Source of the DNA: Candidatus Cloacimonadota bacterium
GTDB taxonomy: Bacteria; Cloacimonadota; Cloacimonadia; Cloacimonadales; Cloacimonadaceae
Reading direction: 5' to 3'
NCBI GenBank assembly: GCA_012728875.1
Contig: JAAYEF010000002.1
Coordinates: 1-64,000, forward strand
Length of the DNA stretch: 64,000 bases
Each line of letters opens with the position of its first letter. Positions within the stretch are counted from its first letter, which is position 1. The notes beneath the pieces are model-generated. The model was not told the DNA's origin. It saw nothing but the letters and a program-made list of their open reading frames with translations, and ran no database searches. Below, one piece after another: positions 16,543 through 25,551 of the stretch. A program made the position numbers and the translations under genes.

Positions 16543-17946
16543 TCAAGGTTCCAGAGCGTCAAATTCACTTTTGCCGCAAAGGAAGGCGGTGCTCATCGGA
16601 GCCACAGAACGCAGCGATTGCGCCATTTCTGCCGAGATTTCGCGAATTTCCCATTGGGCGTTTTCGTCGCAGCGCAGCCTGATGAGATGGTAGAGCTCGC
16701 GCAAATTCATTCTGACCAACACCTGAATGGTATCGCCGTTCAGATTTGCATAGCGTGCAAGCTCGTGGGAAACAGTGGAAAGCTGTTTTTTTAACTCTGT
16801 ATTCTTGCCAAGTAGCTGAGTCCATTGGCTTTCTCTTCCAATGACGGAAATAATCTCAGGCATAATGCAAGTGCGGACGCCTTGAATTTTTTGTCGAATA
16901 ATGGTTCCAACCCGATGACGCTTAAACTGAGCCCAGCAGCTTTCACTCATGCTAAGCTCAAATTGATAATCGACCATCTCAAAAGCTCTCGGCATCTTGC
17001 TCCAGGGGCGAATCCCTTGGAAAAAATGGCGCCAAAGTTTTTCCCTTTCATTTTCAGATAAGTTATTCACATAATTGAGGCATTTTTCCCAGTTGCTGCG
17101 GCTGTTTTCGTAAAAAAGACAGGCTAAAACCATATTATCCGAATTCTTGGTTTGGTCGACCATTTGCCCCCAATAATCATCATCCAGAATTTCGAAATCC
17201 ATAAGTTCTTTCGGAATGGGCAAGCTGCCAGGAAAATGCTCAGGTTCCACATAGCGCACCAGAGACGGGCAAACTTTTTTGGCCTGAGAAAGCAGGGTCT
17301 CATAGAGCTCTGCGGCTTCCAGAAGTGGGTTTTCAGCCAAACGTCGCAAGAGGTTTTCCAAACTGCGGGCGTTGATGGTCATGCCAAGCTGGGTTTTGGT
17401 GGAAAGCGGCAAAATATAGCGCGCATCTTCCTTTGCCATGCTTTCCAGGCTGCGTTTGGGAAGATCCGGAAAATCTTTGGCAAGCTTCTCTTTAATCGCC
17501 AAAAAACTGGCTTCATATTCGGCAAAAAGAGCATCCATCACCTCAATGTAGAAGTCTTTGAGCTCTGTAAAATCCGGGTCTTCCAGTTCTTCCGGAATCA
17601 GGTAATCCTTGGAAAAGGTGACGTAACGCTGGGATTTTTCTGTAAAGGAGGCAAAACGAAGGGTTTCAAGGGTTTCCGTGAGCAGGCGCGAGACGCCAAT
17701 GACGTCAAAATTGAAAACCGCATGTTCCGCCACGGAGGCATGACCCATCTCAAAAACAATGGTTTGGTTCGATAATCTTGCCTTGGGAAGCTCTGACAAT
17801 GCCTCTTCGCGCAGTTCCGTGACCGATTTTTCGCTTCGGCTGATGCGGGCATAGGCTGCGGAAATCACTTCCGGGGTTACGGCTTCATCCTCCAGCTTGC
17901 GGATCAAGGAAATATCGATATTGTAGCCTGCCAAAGTCACCTTCAT
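16543..17946 (-). CDS. thyX: Double-domain ThyX-like flavin-dependent thymidylate synthase
   Basis: The 467-aa protein is about twice the usual ThyX length and looks like two ThyX domains in tandem. Half 1 has GHASVAEHAVFNF near 68-80 and ASFTEKSQRY (99-108), but RHR of the ThyX motif is TLR. It also has the nucleotide-binding NARSLENLLRRL near 192. Half 2 keeps RHR (343-345) but has lost the following SxxxSxRY; it retains NLRELYHLIRLR and NAQWEIREIS near 414-437. ThyX makes dTMP from dUMP with FAD and methylene-THF, using sites built between subunits, so the halves may complement each other. I start at ATG 17946 with GAGG upstream, 10 bp after the deoC stop; a longer frame to 18009 would overlap deoC. 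Confidence 0.85.
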   Translation of the reverse strand: MKVTLAGYNIDISLIRKLEDEAVTPEVISAAYARISRSEKSVTELREEALSELPKARLSNQTIVFEMGHASVAEHAVFNFDVIGVSRLLTETLETLRFASFTEKSQRYVTFSKDYLIPEELEDPDFTELKDFYIEVMDALFAEYEASFLAIKEKLAKDFPDLPKRSLESMAKEDARYILPLSTKTQLGMTINARSLENLLRRLAENPLLEAAELYETLLSQAKKVCPSLVRYVEPEHFPGSLPIPKELMDFEILDDDYWGQMVDQTKNSDNMVLACLFYENSRSNWEKCLNYVNNLSENEREKLWRHFFQGIRPWSKMPRAFEMVDYQFELSMSESCWAQFKRHRVGTIIRQKIQGVRTCIMPEIISVIGRESQWTQLLGKNTELKKQLSTVSHELARYANLNGDTIQVLVRMNLRELYHLIRLRCDENAQWEIREISAEMAQSLRSVAPMSTAFLCGKSEFDALEP

Positions 17947-17956
17947 CGTCAAAACC

Positions 17957-18730
17957 TCAGAGCAGGGCGGTGACGCTGCTGGCGCCGATGCGGTTTGCGC
18001 CGGCTTCAATCATGGCAAGAGCCTGTTCGCGGTTACGGATTCCGCCGGATGCTTTCACGCCGATTTTGGGTCCCACCGTTTCCCTCATCAGGCGAACATT
18101 TTCCACCGTGGCGCCGGCGGTGCCGAAGCCTGTGGAGGTTTTCACAAACTCGGCTCCCGCTTTTTTGGCATAGAGGCAGCAGGCAATTATCTCATCCTCA
18201 GAGAGATAGCAGGTTTCCAAAATCACTTTCAAAAGAACCCTGTTGCTGCGGCAAAGTTCGGCGATATTGCGGATCAATTCATAGGAGTGCAGGATGTGTC
18301 CGCTTTTCACCGCACTGAGGTTTTGCACCATATCCAGTTCCTCGATGCCTGTGTTGATCACAGCCAGGCTTTCAGCCGCCACGGCATAGGTATAGCCCGC
18401 ACCCAAGGGAAAGTTCACCACGGTGCAGGATTTCACCGCAGCGGAAAGACGCAATTGCAGGGGATGCGAAAAATGGGAGTTGACGCAGACGGAGGCACAC
18501 TTGTGGTCGTTTGCAAGATCGCAAAGTGCATTGACCTGAGCTTGGGTGGTGTCGGCTTTCAAGAGCGTGGCATCGATAATGGAGGCTATGCCTGCATTGG
18601 GATCGTAGATTTGATCGGGCTTGTCTGCACGGCAAACGGCACAGCCGAGGCAAATCACATGTCCCCCGCCGCATTTGCAGGGTGGATTGTCTCCAAAGAG
18701 ACGTCGGGCAATTTTTTCAATCTTTTGCAT
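17957..18730 (-). CDS. deoC: Deoxyribose-phosphate aldolase with Cys-rich N-terminal extension
   Basis: DeoC splits 2-deoxyribose-5-phosphate into glyceraldehyde-3-phosphate and acetaldehyde. The 257-aa protein has the class I aldolase motifs IIDATLLKADTT, VVNFPLGAG, the Schiff-base lysine in FVKTSTGFGTAGAT and the second lysine in GVKASGGIRN. The first 35 residues hold Cys 18, 20, 27, 30 and 33 plus His 24 (CKCGGGHVICLGCAVC), a probable metal-binding extension not needed for the TIM-barrel reaction. ATG 18730 has AGGAG 6 nt upstream; this start overlaps the end of rlmN by 14 bp. The neighbour thyX also belongs to deoxynucleotide metabolism, so the pair makes functional sense. Confidence 0.93.
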   Translation of the reverse strand: MQKIEKIARRLFGDNPPCKCGGGHVICLGCAVCRADKPDQIYDPNAGIASIIDATLLKADTTQAQVNALCDLANDHKCASVCVNSHFSHPLQLRLSAAVKSCTVVNFPLGAGYTYAVAAESLAVINTGIEELDMVQNLSAVKSGHILHSYELIRNIAELCRSNRVLLKVILETCYLSEDEIIACCLYAKKAGAEFVKTSTGFGTAGATVENVRLMRETVGPKIGVKASGGIRNREQALAMIEAGANRIGASSVTALL

Positions 18731-19769
18731 GGTTTTCTCCTGTTGTCTTGGCAGCAGCACCAGTTACCAGCTGGCCACAGGCTCCGGCAATATCGGCTCC
18801 CTTGCTGCGCCTGAGCATCACAGCCTGCGGCAGTTCCCTCGCTTTTTCCATGAACTGCTGGATCTCATCTTCGCTTGGAGCTTGATGGGGCAAGCCGGGA
18901 ACCGGATTGTAGGGAATGAAATTTATCTTGCAGGAAAGATCACCGCTGAACTTGCGCAATGCTTTCAAATCCTCGGCAGCCATGTTCATTCCAGGGATCA
19001 GGATATATTCCAAGGTGATGCGAAAGCTGCTTTTTTTCTGGTAATAGAGAAGGGATTGCTTCAGAGTGGACAGAGGATAGAGCTTGTTCACCGGCATCAA
19101 AACGTCGCGAACCTCATTGCGAGCGGAATTGAGGGATACAGCCAGCTTGACCTTGACCTTGGAATCCGCCAATCGCCGGATGCCGGGCACGATTCCGCAG
19201 GTGGAAACTGTTGCGCGCCTGGGGCTGAAAGCCAGGGTTCCCTGGTGTTGGATCAGGCTCAGGGCGTCCAAAACGTTGTCCAGATTGTCAAGCGGCTCGC
19301 CCATGCCCATGAAGACCAGGTTTGTAAGCGGTGCATCGGCTTCCTGTGCCGCCAGCAGGATTTGCTGAATAATTTCGTGGCTGTGGAGATTGCGTCTTCT
19401 TTTCATCCTTGCCGTGGCGCAAAATGCACAAGCCCGGGCACAACCAACCTGACTGGACACGCAGAGGGTCCGCTTTTTCCCTTCCGGCATCAGCACCATT
19501 TCGATTTGGTCGCCGTCAGCAAGAACGAGGCGATATTTGGTGCTGCCATCACGGGAAAGATGCTTTTCCGCAATCTGCGGCATGGAAAGGTCGAAAGCCG
19601 CTTCCAATGCGCTTTTGAAGCCTTGGTCAAGATCAGTCATCTGATTTGGGTCAAAGACGAATTTTCGATAGACCCAGTTCAGAAGCTGCCGCACCCGATA
19701 AGCGGGAAAATCCTTGGCAAAAAAGCTTTCCAGATCCTGGGGCAGGACGCCGTAAAGAGAGTTCAGCAT
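18717..19769 (-). CDS. rlmN: 23S rRNA/tRNA adenine C2 methyltransferase RlmN
   Basis: This 350-aa radical-SAM enzyme has the cluster motif CARACAFC near residue 115, preceded by LCVSSQVG, and further RlmN signatures VFMGMGEPLDN, RRATVSTCGIVPGI and LAVSLNSARNEVR. The Cys in STCG and the one near the C terminus expected for the ping-pong methylation mechanism are in place (MLRRSKGADIAGACGQL). It methylates A2503 of 23S rRNA and A37 of some tRNAs. It overlaps both neighbours by a few bases, so it is translated as part of the minus-strand operon. Confidence 0.96.
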   Translation of the reverse strand: MLNSLYGVLPQDLESFFAKDFPAYRVRQLLNWVYRKFVFDPNQMTDLDQGFKSALEAAFDLSMPQIAEKHLSRDGSTKYRLVLADGDQIEMVLMPEGKKRTLCVSSQVGCARACAFCATARMKRRRNLHSHEIIQQILLAAQEADAPLTNLVFMGMGEPLDNLDNVLDALSLIQHQGTLAFSPRRATVSTCGIVPGIRRLADSKVKVKLAVSLNSARNEVRDVLMPVNKLYPLSTLKQSLLYYQKKSSFRITLEYILIPGMNMAAEDLKALRKFSGDLSCKINFIPYNPVPGLPHQAPSEDEIQQFMEKARELPQAVMLRRSKGADIAGACGQLVTGAAAKTTGENHAKD

Positions 19770-20605
19770 TGATCCAAGTCTGGCGCGGAAATGATTTCCA
19801 GCTTGTTGAAGTCCGGAAGGTCAAGTTCGGTGAGAATTTGGTTTTCGTCGGACAAATGCACGCGCTTGTTCAGGATGTCGTTTTTAAACACATACAGGCG
19901 CTTGCCTTTAAGCTCCACGCAGGTGCCGGGGATGGGAAAGTCCCTGGATTCCTCCACGTAAAAATCTTCTTCAAAGTTCAGGCAGCAAAGCAGGCGACCG
20001 CAGGGTCCGGATATTTTTGCCAGGTTTCCCGCCAAATTTTGGTCCTTGGCCATTTTGATGGTGACCTGGCTGAAGCGCTTCAAAAAGCTGCCGCAGCAAT
20101 ACTGGATTCCACACATGCCGAATCCGCCCATGCGCTTGGCTTCATCGCGTCCCGTGGTTTGATGCAGTTCGATTCTGGTGCGGAATACATTTGCCAATTC
20201 CCGCACAAAAACTCTGAAATCGATGCGTCCGTCCGCTGAGAAGAAAAATGTGAGTTTGTTGCCGTCAAACTGAAAAACTGTGTCAATCAGCTTCATTTCA
20301 AAGGGATAGCGCCTGAGGATGTCCCGAAAGCTCTGCGCGGCCTTTTCTTCCTCACTGGGCAGGTTCCGCAGCTTTTCAATGTCCTGATCCGTGGCTATAC
20401 GCCTGATTTTATAGACCCTTCCCCCACTTTGAGGTTGGAGATTGATTTCCTGTTCTCCCATGCTGAGATGCGTAACCTGGGCAATGTCTTCCCCACGTTC
20501 CACTTCCACAACGATGAGGTCTTCCGGATTCAGTTCCAAGCCACTGTGGTTTTGATAGTAGCCAGATCTTCCCGTCCGGAATTCCACTTCTATATATTCT
20601 TGCAT
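19763..20605 (-). CDS. ricT: PSP1-domain protein RicT (YaaT-like)
   Basis: The protein of about 280 aa has the PSP1 C-terminal domain with its cysteine set: GGFGMCGIQYCCGSFL and GPCGRLLCCLNFE. In Bacillus, RicT forms a complex with RicA and RicF that carries FeS clusters and influences RNase Y, sporulation and competence; in other phyla the role is less clear. The best start is ATG 20605 (MQEYIEV...), with GGAG 5 nt upstream; the longer frame from 20626 would use TTG. It overlaps rlmN by 7 bp and follows the GlmU-like gene by 17 bp. Confidence 0.9.
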   Translation of the reverse strand: MQEYIEVEFRTGRSGYYQNHSGLELNPEDLIVVEVERGEDIAQVTHLSMGEQEINLQPQSGGRVYKIRRIATDQDIEKLRNLPSEEEKAAQSFRDILRRYPFEMKLIDTVFQFDGNKLTFFFSADGRIDFRVFVRELANVFRTRIELHQTTGRDEAKRMGGFGMCGIQYCCGSFLKRFSQVTIKMAKDQNLAGNLAKISGPCGRLLCCLNFEEDFYVEESRDFPIPGTCVELKGKRLYVFKNDILNKRVHLSDENQILTELDLPDFNKLEIISAPDLDQC

Positions 20606-20622
20606 TTCTGCTCCAGAAATTT

Positions 20623-21831
20623 TCAATTTTCCCGCCTTTCATGAATGGCCTGAAAGAGCTCTTTTTCCTCAGGACCAAATTCCAAACCCCGGCGGGCCTT
20701 GACGGCTGATGCAGTGTCGCAAAAGCGATCAAAACGGTATTTATCATAGCTGTTTGCAGTCCCCCAGGAAAAATCCGGCACAAAGCCCGAGATCAGCTCC
20801 GAACCCCAAAGGTTTGAGCCAACCCCAATCACAGAGCCGGTGTTCAGCGTCACATTGATGCCCAGCTTGACGTGATCGCCAATCATGGAACCCAAAAACA
20901 TCTTGCCGGAATCAACTCTGCCGCCTTGAAGGTAGCTATGGTAACCCACATTGCGATAGGTGTTCTTAAGATCGCTGTTGTTTGTGTCCGCACCGATGTT
21001 TACCCACTCTCCCACAATGCTGTGACCCAAAAAGCCATCGTGCTGTTTGTTTGAATAGGCTTGGAAAATGCTGTTTTCAATCTCGCCACCAACCTTGCAA
21101 ACGGGGCCGATGGAACTGCCTCCATAGATCTTGGCGCCAACCTTCACCAGTGAACCCTTGCCGATGAAGGCAGGACCCATGATCACGGCATTCGCCAAAA
21201 CTTGGGCTCCCTGATCCAAAACAATGGGACCGTCGGAAGCGTCCAAAACCACTCCGGGCTTGAGGTTCACGCCTTCCCCGATCCAGATGCTGTATGGATT
21301 GAGCGCCGTGACGCCGGGCTCGGTTTCAAAATAGTTGTCGTTGTCGTAAAGAAGCTGCTCAAAGTCAAAACGGAGCAGGCGTTCGTTGTCGTGAATCAGG
21401 TCGCTTAGATCCTGATATAAAAAGAGCTCACTTTCGATCACTTGAAAACCCATGGCGCCAAGTTCGGACAGCTCCGGCAGCTGATTGAGTTCACGGTTGC
21501 TTTTTAGAGCCAAAATGGAATCGCCCGCCACCAGGCACTGGCCTTCCGCAAGACTCTGAATTGCTTTGATTGAGTCCCTATCCACTCTCAAGCGTGAATT
21601 CACCAGCAAACAGCCTTTTGGCGCGGCTTGGTTCACAAGCCAGCCGGGCTGACGCTGGCGATAAAGCCTCTCCAAGGCAGGATCCATCCAGATTTTGGTT
21701 TCGTCACTTTCGCCCAAAAACTGCTCCAGCCTCTGGCGCAGCTTCAAGATGCCGCAGCGGATGTCGCCCAGGCATCTGTTCAAGGCAAGTGGATAAAATG
21801 CCGCAGTGCGGTGATCGTCAAAAATAATCAT
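20623..21831 (-). CDS. GlmU-like sugar nucleotidyltransferase/acyltransferase ('alternative GlmU' family)
   Basis: The 402-aa protein matches the GlmU-like family of Bacteroidetes-type bacteria. The N terminus reads MIIFDDHRTAAFYPLALNR followed by GDIRCGIL instead of the classic LAAGxGTRM loop. From about residue 180 there is a left-handed beta helix of hexapeptide repeats (ANAVIMGPAFIGKGSLVKVG, then GGSSIGPVCKVGGEI, and others), and NIGADTNNSDLKNTYRNVG resembles the acyltransferase centre. The expected role is UDP-GlcNAc supply for peptidoglycan and LPS, which fits the PBP gene just upstream. Whether both activities are kept cannot be told here. Confidence 0.85.
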   Translation of the reverse strand: MIIFDDHRTAAFYPLALNRCLGDIRCGILKLRQRLEQFLGESDETKIWMDPALERLYRQRQPGWLVNQAAPKGCLLVNSRLRVDRDSIKAIQSLAEGQCLVAGDSILALKSNRELNQLPELSELGAMGFQVIESELFLYQDLSDLIHDNERLLRFDFEQLLYDNDNYFETEPGVTALNPYSIWIGEGVNLKPGVVLDASDGPIVLDQGAQVLANAVIMGPAFIGKGSLVKVGAKIYGGSSIGPVCKVGGEIENSIFQAYSNKQHDGFLGHSIVGEWVNIGADTNNSDLKNTYRNVGYHSYLQGGRVDSGKMFLGSMIGDHVKLGINVTLNTGSVIGVGSNLWGSELISGFVPDFSWGTANSYDKYRFDRFCDTASAVKARRGLEFGPEEKELFQAIHERREN

Positions 21832-21858
21832 GGTTAAGGCTCCTAAAACTTATGTGGC

Positions 21859-23907
21859 TCAAGGGCTCCAGTCAACCTGATCCTGAAATCCATCATCCGC
21901 AGGATAGCGGAAGATCAGGGAATCCCGAGACACTGAAGGTTCATTGCCTTCAATGAAGATCTCGGGAATGCCGCCGCCTCGAACCACCAGCCCTGTGGCA
22001 GGATTGATGTTCAGATGCACAATGCGCTGAGGTTCCACAAACGCATACCGCGAATCGTTTTCAGCAGGACTGCGGCCGTTGTTTTCAATTTTGATGACTT
22101 TGGCCATGATCGGCCCCCATGCCCGGGCAGCAAGGGCCATGCCAACCTTGTCTCTTCTGTTGTCGAAACCGGTCCAGATACCCAGGGTGTAGGCTTTGTT
22201 GAAGCCGATGAACCAGGAGTCGTTATTGTTGTTTGTGGTACCTGTCTTTCCCGCGCTGGGCCAGTGATATCCGGTGCGTGAGGATCCTCCCGTTCCGGAT
22301 TGGGCAACGGTTTGCAGCATGCTGGTCATCAAATATGCCACCTGGGGTGAACAAACGCGGGATTTTTGTGGAGTTGCGCGTTCCAGCACCTTGCCTTTCA
22401 TATCTTCCACTCTGGTTACAAAAACGGGATTGACCCGCACTCCATCGTTCGGGAAAGCTGTGTATCCCGCAATCAGGTTCAGCGGTGTGACTTCGTATGC
22501 GCCCAGGGAAGCGGTAAGATCCCCGGCTTTTACGTTCAAGCCGAATTTCCTGAAAGCTTCGTTGATGCCATCCAAGCCAATATCTTGGGCACAGCGGACA
22601 GCCCAGGTGTTGTAGGACCATTGCAGCGCCACCCTCATGCGTGTGTTTCCATTGTAGGAGAGGTTTGCGTTGTGAGGCGACCAATCTCCAATGGTGATGG
22701 GCGCATCTGGCAAAATTGTGGCTGGATGATATCCACGCTCCACAGCAAGGGTATAGTAGATTGGTTTGATGGCAGATCCGGGCTGCCTCCTGGCTTGAGT
22801 GATGCGATTGAATTTACTGTGTTCAAAACTGCGTCCGCCCAGCAAAACCAGAACATTTCCGGTTTTGTTTTCAATTACTGCAAGGCCGCCTTGGATGTAT
22901 TTGGTATCGATATCCTGGGCATTTTTGGGTACTGAGGAAAACTTGACCCTGAACCCACCGCTGTTTTCCACTTGGGTGAGATAGCCGTTAAAGATTGAAT
23001 CCACCGCTGCCGACATGTCTGTATCCAAGGTGGTGTATATCTTCAGGCCGCCCCCGTAAAGCCGTTCCGTACCATACTTGTTTTCCATATAGCTGCGAAC
23101 GCTTTCGATGAAATAGTCTGAGGAAAACCGGGCATAACTGCCACCGTCCTGCGCATTTACGGGTGTGGCAAGCGCATCGAGATACTCGGCTTCACTGATC
23201 TTTCGAGACTTGTACATTCTGGTCAAAACCATGTCCCGACGCTGTTTTGCAGCTTCAGGATACACCAACGGATCATAAACATTTGGAAGCTGTATCATTC
23301 CCACCAACAAAGCAGATTCTGGCAGGCTCAGTTCTCGCGCGTGTTTGTTGAAATAGCGCAAGGCCGCGGTTTCAACCCCATGGTTGTCTTTCCCCCAAAA
23401 GATCATGTTCAAATATATTTCCAGGATCTCATTTTTGGTGAAAGCCGTCTCGATCTTGAAAGCCAAAACCATTTCTTTCAGCTTGCGGGACATGGTTTTA
23501 TCCTTGGTGAGAAACATGTTTCGAGCCGTTTGCTGTGTGATGGTGCTGGCGCCTTGGGAATATCTGCCAGACTTAACGTCTGCAAACACGGCGCGCACCA
23601 TGCCGATGGGGTCCACACCCAGGTGATAGCGGAAACGTTTGTCTTCCGTAACCAAAAGCGCATCAATCAAGTGTGGCGGCAATTCCTTCAGTGAAACCAG
23701 CTTTCTCTTTTCATAGGCAAAAAGATACACCATCCTGCCGCTGCGGTCATAAACTTCACTGCCGGTGCGCAGGGTATAGTTTTTCAGCTCCGCCGTGGGC
23801 GGCAAATCATCTTGATAATACCAAAATATCCCGATGACGAAGCCGGCCAGCACGCAGCCGATGACTCCCAGGATCCTGAGGGTTTTCATTAATTTTTCTT
23901 TATTCAT
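21859..23907 (-). CDS. Class A penicillin-binding protein (PBP1A-type, glycosyltransferase plus transpeptidase)
   Basis: The 682-aa protein has a short cytoplasmic N terminus and one membrane anchor (about 8-30). The GT51 domain has EDKRFRYHLGVDP, GASTITQQTARN and the NMIFWGKDNHGVE segment. The transpeptidase domain has the active-site SxxK in PGSAIKP, a SYN-type motif in the QWSYNTWAV segment, and KTGTT in SAGKTGTTNNNNDSW. It polymerises and cross-links peptidoglycan in the periplasm. The start region overlaps the stop of the Gx membrane protein by 8 bp, so it belongs to the same transcript. Confidence 0.95.
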   Translation of the reverse strand: MNKEKLMKTLRILGVIGCVLAGFVIGIFWYYQDDLPPTAELKNYTLRTGSEVYDRSGRMVYLFAYEKRKLVSLKELPPHLIDALLVTEDKRFRYHLGVDPIGMVRAVFADVKSGRYSQGASTITQQTARNMFLTKDKTMSRKLKEMVLAFKIETAFTKNEILEIYLNMIFWGKDNHGVETAALRYFNKHARELSLPESALLVGMIQLPNVYDPLVYPEAAKQRRDMVLTRMYKSRKISEAEYLDALATPVNAQDGGSYARFSSDYFIESVRSYMENKYGTERLYGGGLKIYTTLDTDMSAAVDSIFNGYLTQVENSGGFRVKFSSVPKNAQDIDTKYIQGGLAVIENKTGNVLVLLGGRSFEHSKFNRITQARRQPGSAIKPIYYTLAVERGYHPATILPDAPITIGDWSPHNANLSYNGNTRMRVALQWSYNTWAVRCAQDIGLDGINEAFRKFGLNVKAGDLTASLGAYEVTPLNLIAGYTAFPNDGVRVNPVFVTRVEDMKGKVLERATPQKSRVCSPQVAYLMTSMLQTVAQSGTGGSSRTGYHWPSAGKTGTTNNNNDSWFIGFNKAYTLGIWTGFDNRRDKVGMALAARAWGPIMAKVIKIENNGRSPAENDSRYAFVEPQRIVHLNINPATGLVVRGGGIPEIFIEGNEPSVSRDSLIFRYPADDGFQDQVDWSP

Positions 23908-24436
23908 CTTTCACTTTGTTTTCGTTTATTTGCCGCTGGAATCTGGATTTGATCAAAACCAAGATCCAAGCTGTGAGAATTCCACTGAGCAAACCTAAAA
24001 ACAGCAGCAATGGTGTCAACATAAAAACACGGGTGCCGGGCAAAACAACGTTTTGAACCAGTATCAACTGTGCCAGATTGTGCGCCACAGCCCCGATCAC
24101 GCTGACTCCATATTCGGTGAATCCAAGCCTGACAGCAAGCGCCACCCACATGACAAAAACCGCGCTCAGCCCGCCTCCCAAGGACAATAATGTTGAGGGA
24201 GAAAGCAGCGAAAACGTGACCGCTCCCCCAACCAAGGATTTTATGACCGCCACCAAAAAGGCTTGAAAAACCTTTTTTTCGAAAAGCAAATACATCACGA
24301 CCACGTTGGAAAGTCCCAGCCTGATAAAGGGAAGCGGCATCAGCCTCATGATCAGGCTCTCAAAGATATGGATGCTGCAGGCTGTGGCAGTTAGAAAAGC
24401 CAGCAGCAAAAGCTGATTCGGCGCTTTTTTATTCAT
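23900..24436 (-). CDS. Gx transporter family / heptaprenyl diphosphate synthase component I-like membrane protein
   Basis: The 178-aa protein has about five hydrophobic segments and matches the Hpre_diP_synt_I (Gx transporter) family, with the IRLGLSNVVVMYLLF signature and a KSLVGGAVTFSLLSPSTLLSLGGG stretch typical of small ECF-S-component-like folds. Despite the family name, a direct role in prenyl synthesis is doubtful and small-molecule uptake is often suggested. Its frame overlaps the ABC ATPase upstream by 4 bp (ATGA) and the PBP gene downstream by 8 bp. The adjacent ATPase is of the MlaF type rather than EcfA, so functional pairing is not assured. Confidence 0.8.
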   Translation of the reverse strand: MNKKAPNQLLLLAFLTATACSIHIFESLIMRLMPLPFIRLGLSNVVVMYLLFEKKVFQAFLVAVIKSLVGGAVTFSLLSPSTLLSLGGGLSAVFVMWVALAVRLGFTEYGVSVIGAVAHNLAQLILVQNVVLPGTRVFMLTPLLLFLGLLSGILTAWILVLIKSRFQRQINENKVKDE

Positions 24437-25185
24437 TGCGTAAGGCGGGCTGGATCTTCATTGGAGTCCAAATTCATAAACTGCCGGATCAAGGGGTCCG
24501 CACTTTGGTGAATTTGCTTGATGGACCCAAAATATCTCAGCTCTCCCTTTTCCAAGAACAGGATTTGATCGCCCAAGTCCTGCAGATCGCGGGTATCGTG
24601 GGTGATGGTGATCGTTGTAGCCTTGCCGGAATCGACGATTTGAGTGATATAAAACAAAACTTCAGCCGCGGTGATGGGGTCCAGGCCCGAGGTGGGTTCG
24701 TCAAAAATGATATACCGCGGGTCGTAAATCAAGGCGCGGGCAATTCCCACCCTTTTGCGCATACCCCCGCTGAGTTCGATGGGATATTTGTTTTCAATGC
24801 CTTCAAGACCCACGATTTCCAGGCTTTCCTTCACTTTTTCCTTGATGACGTCAAATTCCATCCCATCCCTTTCATACAGCGGCAGAGCCACATTTTGGAA
24901 AACATTGTAGGAATCCAAAAGGGCGGAATTTTGAAAAACCATCGCGAAGTTTTGGGAAATGCCGGCATTGGCATGCTTTCCCTTGCAAACGACCTCGTTG
25001 CCATCAACTCGCACCCAGCCTCCATCGGGCTGAAAAAGACCCATCATGGTTTTGATCAAAACGGTTTTTCCCGAGCCGCTGCGCCCAACGATGATTAAGT
25101 TTTGCCCTTCCTCCAGCCTGAAGCTGATCTCATGCAAAATGGGCTGACCGTTGAAACTGAGACTCAGGTCTTTAACTTCGATCAC
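24433..25185 (-). CDS. ABC transporter ATPase, MlaF-like
   Basis: The protein of about 250 aa has Walker A GRSGSGKTVL, Q-loop MVFQNSALLDSYNVFQNV, signature LSGGMRKRVGIARAL, Walker B YIIFDEPTSGLDP and the H-loop ITHDTRDL. The 'ALFDSLTV'-type Q-loop and GGMRKRV signature place it in the MlaF/Ttg2A/Mkl group that drives lipid transport with MlaE and MlaD. I use GTG 25185 (VIEVKDLSLSF), the family's normal N terminus, rather than the longer frame to 25239. It overlaps the VanZ-like gene by 14 bp. No MlaE permease or MCE protein is nearby, so the partners must be elsewhere. Confidence 0.85.
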   Translation of the reverse strand: MIEVKDLSLSFNGQPILHEISFRLEEGQNLIIVGRSGSGKTVLIKTMMGLFQPDGGWVRVDGNEVVCKGKHANAGISQNFAMVFQNSALLDSYNVFQNVALPLYERDGMEFDVIKEKVKESLEIVGLEGIENKYPIELSGGMRKRVGIARALIYDPRYIIFDEPTSGLDPITAAEVLFYITQIVDSGKATTITITHDTRDLQDLGDQILFLEKGELRYFGSIKQIHQSADPLIRQFMNLDSNEDPARLTQ

Positions 25186-25549
25186 GGAAAATCCAATAAG
25201 CCGCGAAAGCCAGGCCCAGCCCTGTGGCGTTTGCCGCAAAATCCCACACGGTCACAGACCTTTGGGGAATAAAAAATTGATGCAGCTCGTCCAAAGCGGC
25301 GCTTGCCACCATGACCAGATATATCCACCATACTTTTCTGGGTGAAACCTTGAGTCCACGCAAAAGCCGGTTTACAAGAACGCCAAGAATGAAATACACC
25401 GTGATATGCGCCAATTTGTCCAATCCGACGATCTTCCCTGAGGGCAGATGCCGTCCCGGAAGCGATGAAAGCAACCAAATCAGCGCCAACCACAAAAAAG
25501 CCGGCAATGCCAGACGATTGAACTTTTTCTTTTTTGAGCCTGGGGTCAT
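25172..25549 (-). CDS. VanZ-like family membrane protein
   Basis: The 125-aa protein has about four membrane segments and the VanZ family pattern: a WLLSSLPG-type first helix, GLDKLAHITVYFILG, and DELHQFFIPQRSVTVWDFAANATG near residue 90. VanZ of enterococci confers low-level teicoplanin resistance, but most family members have no known role in resistance, and none is implied here. It is placed between the CNNM-type gene (2 bp upstream) and the MlaF-like gene (14 bp overlap). Confidence 0.85.
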   Translation of the reverse strand: MTPGSKKKKFNRLALPAFLWLALIWLLSSLPGRHLPSGKIVGLDKLAHITVYFILGVLVNRLLRGLKVSPRKVWWIYLVMVASAALDELHQFFIPQRSVTVWDFAANATGLGLAFAAYWIFRDRS

Positions 25550-25551
25550 AA

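Noticed and set aside
17947-18009. Longer thyX start at 18009
   Set aside because: It would overlap the deoC coding sequence by over 50 bp and adds a low-complexity Ala/Ser/Pro stretch, while ATG 17946 has GAGG upstream and the family N terminus.
18621-19772. 383-codon plus-strand ORF opposite rlmN
   Set aside because: Antisense to rlmN, whose radical-SAM motif and other signatures are unambiguous.
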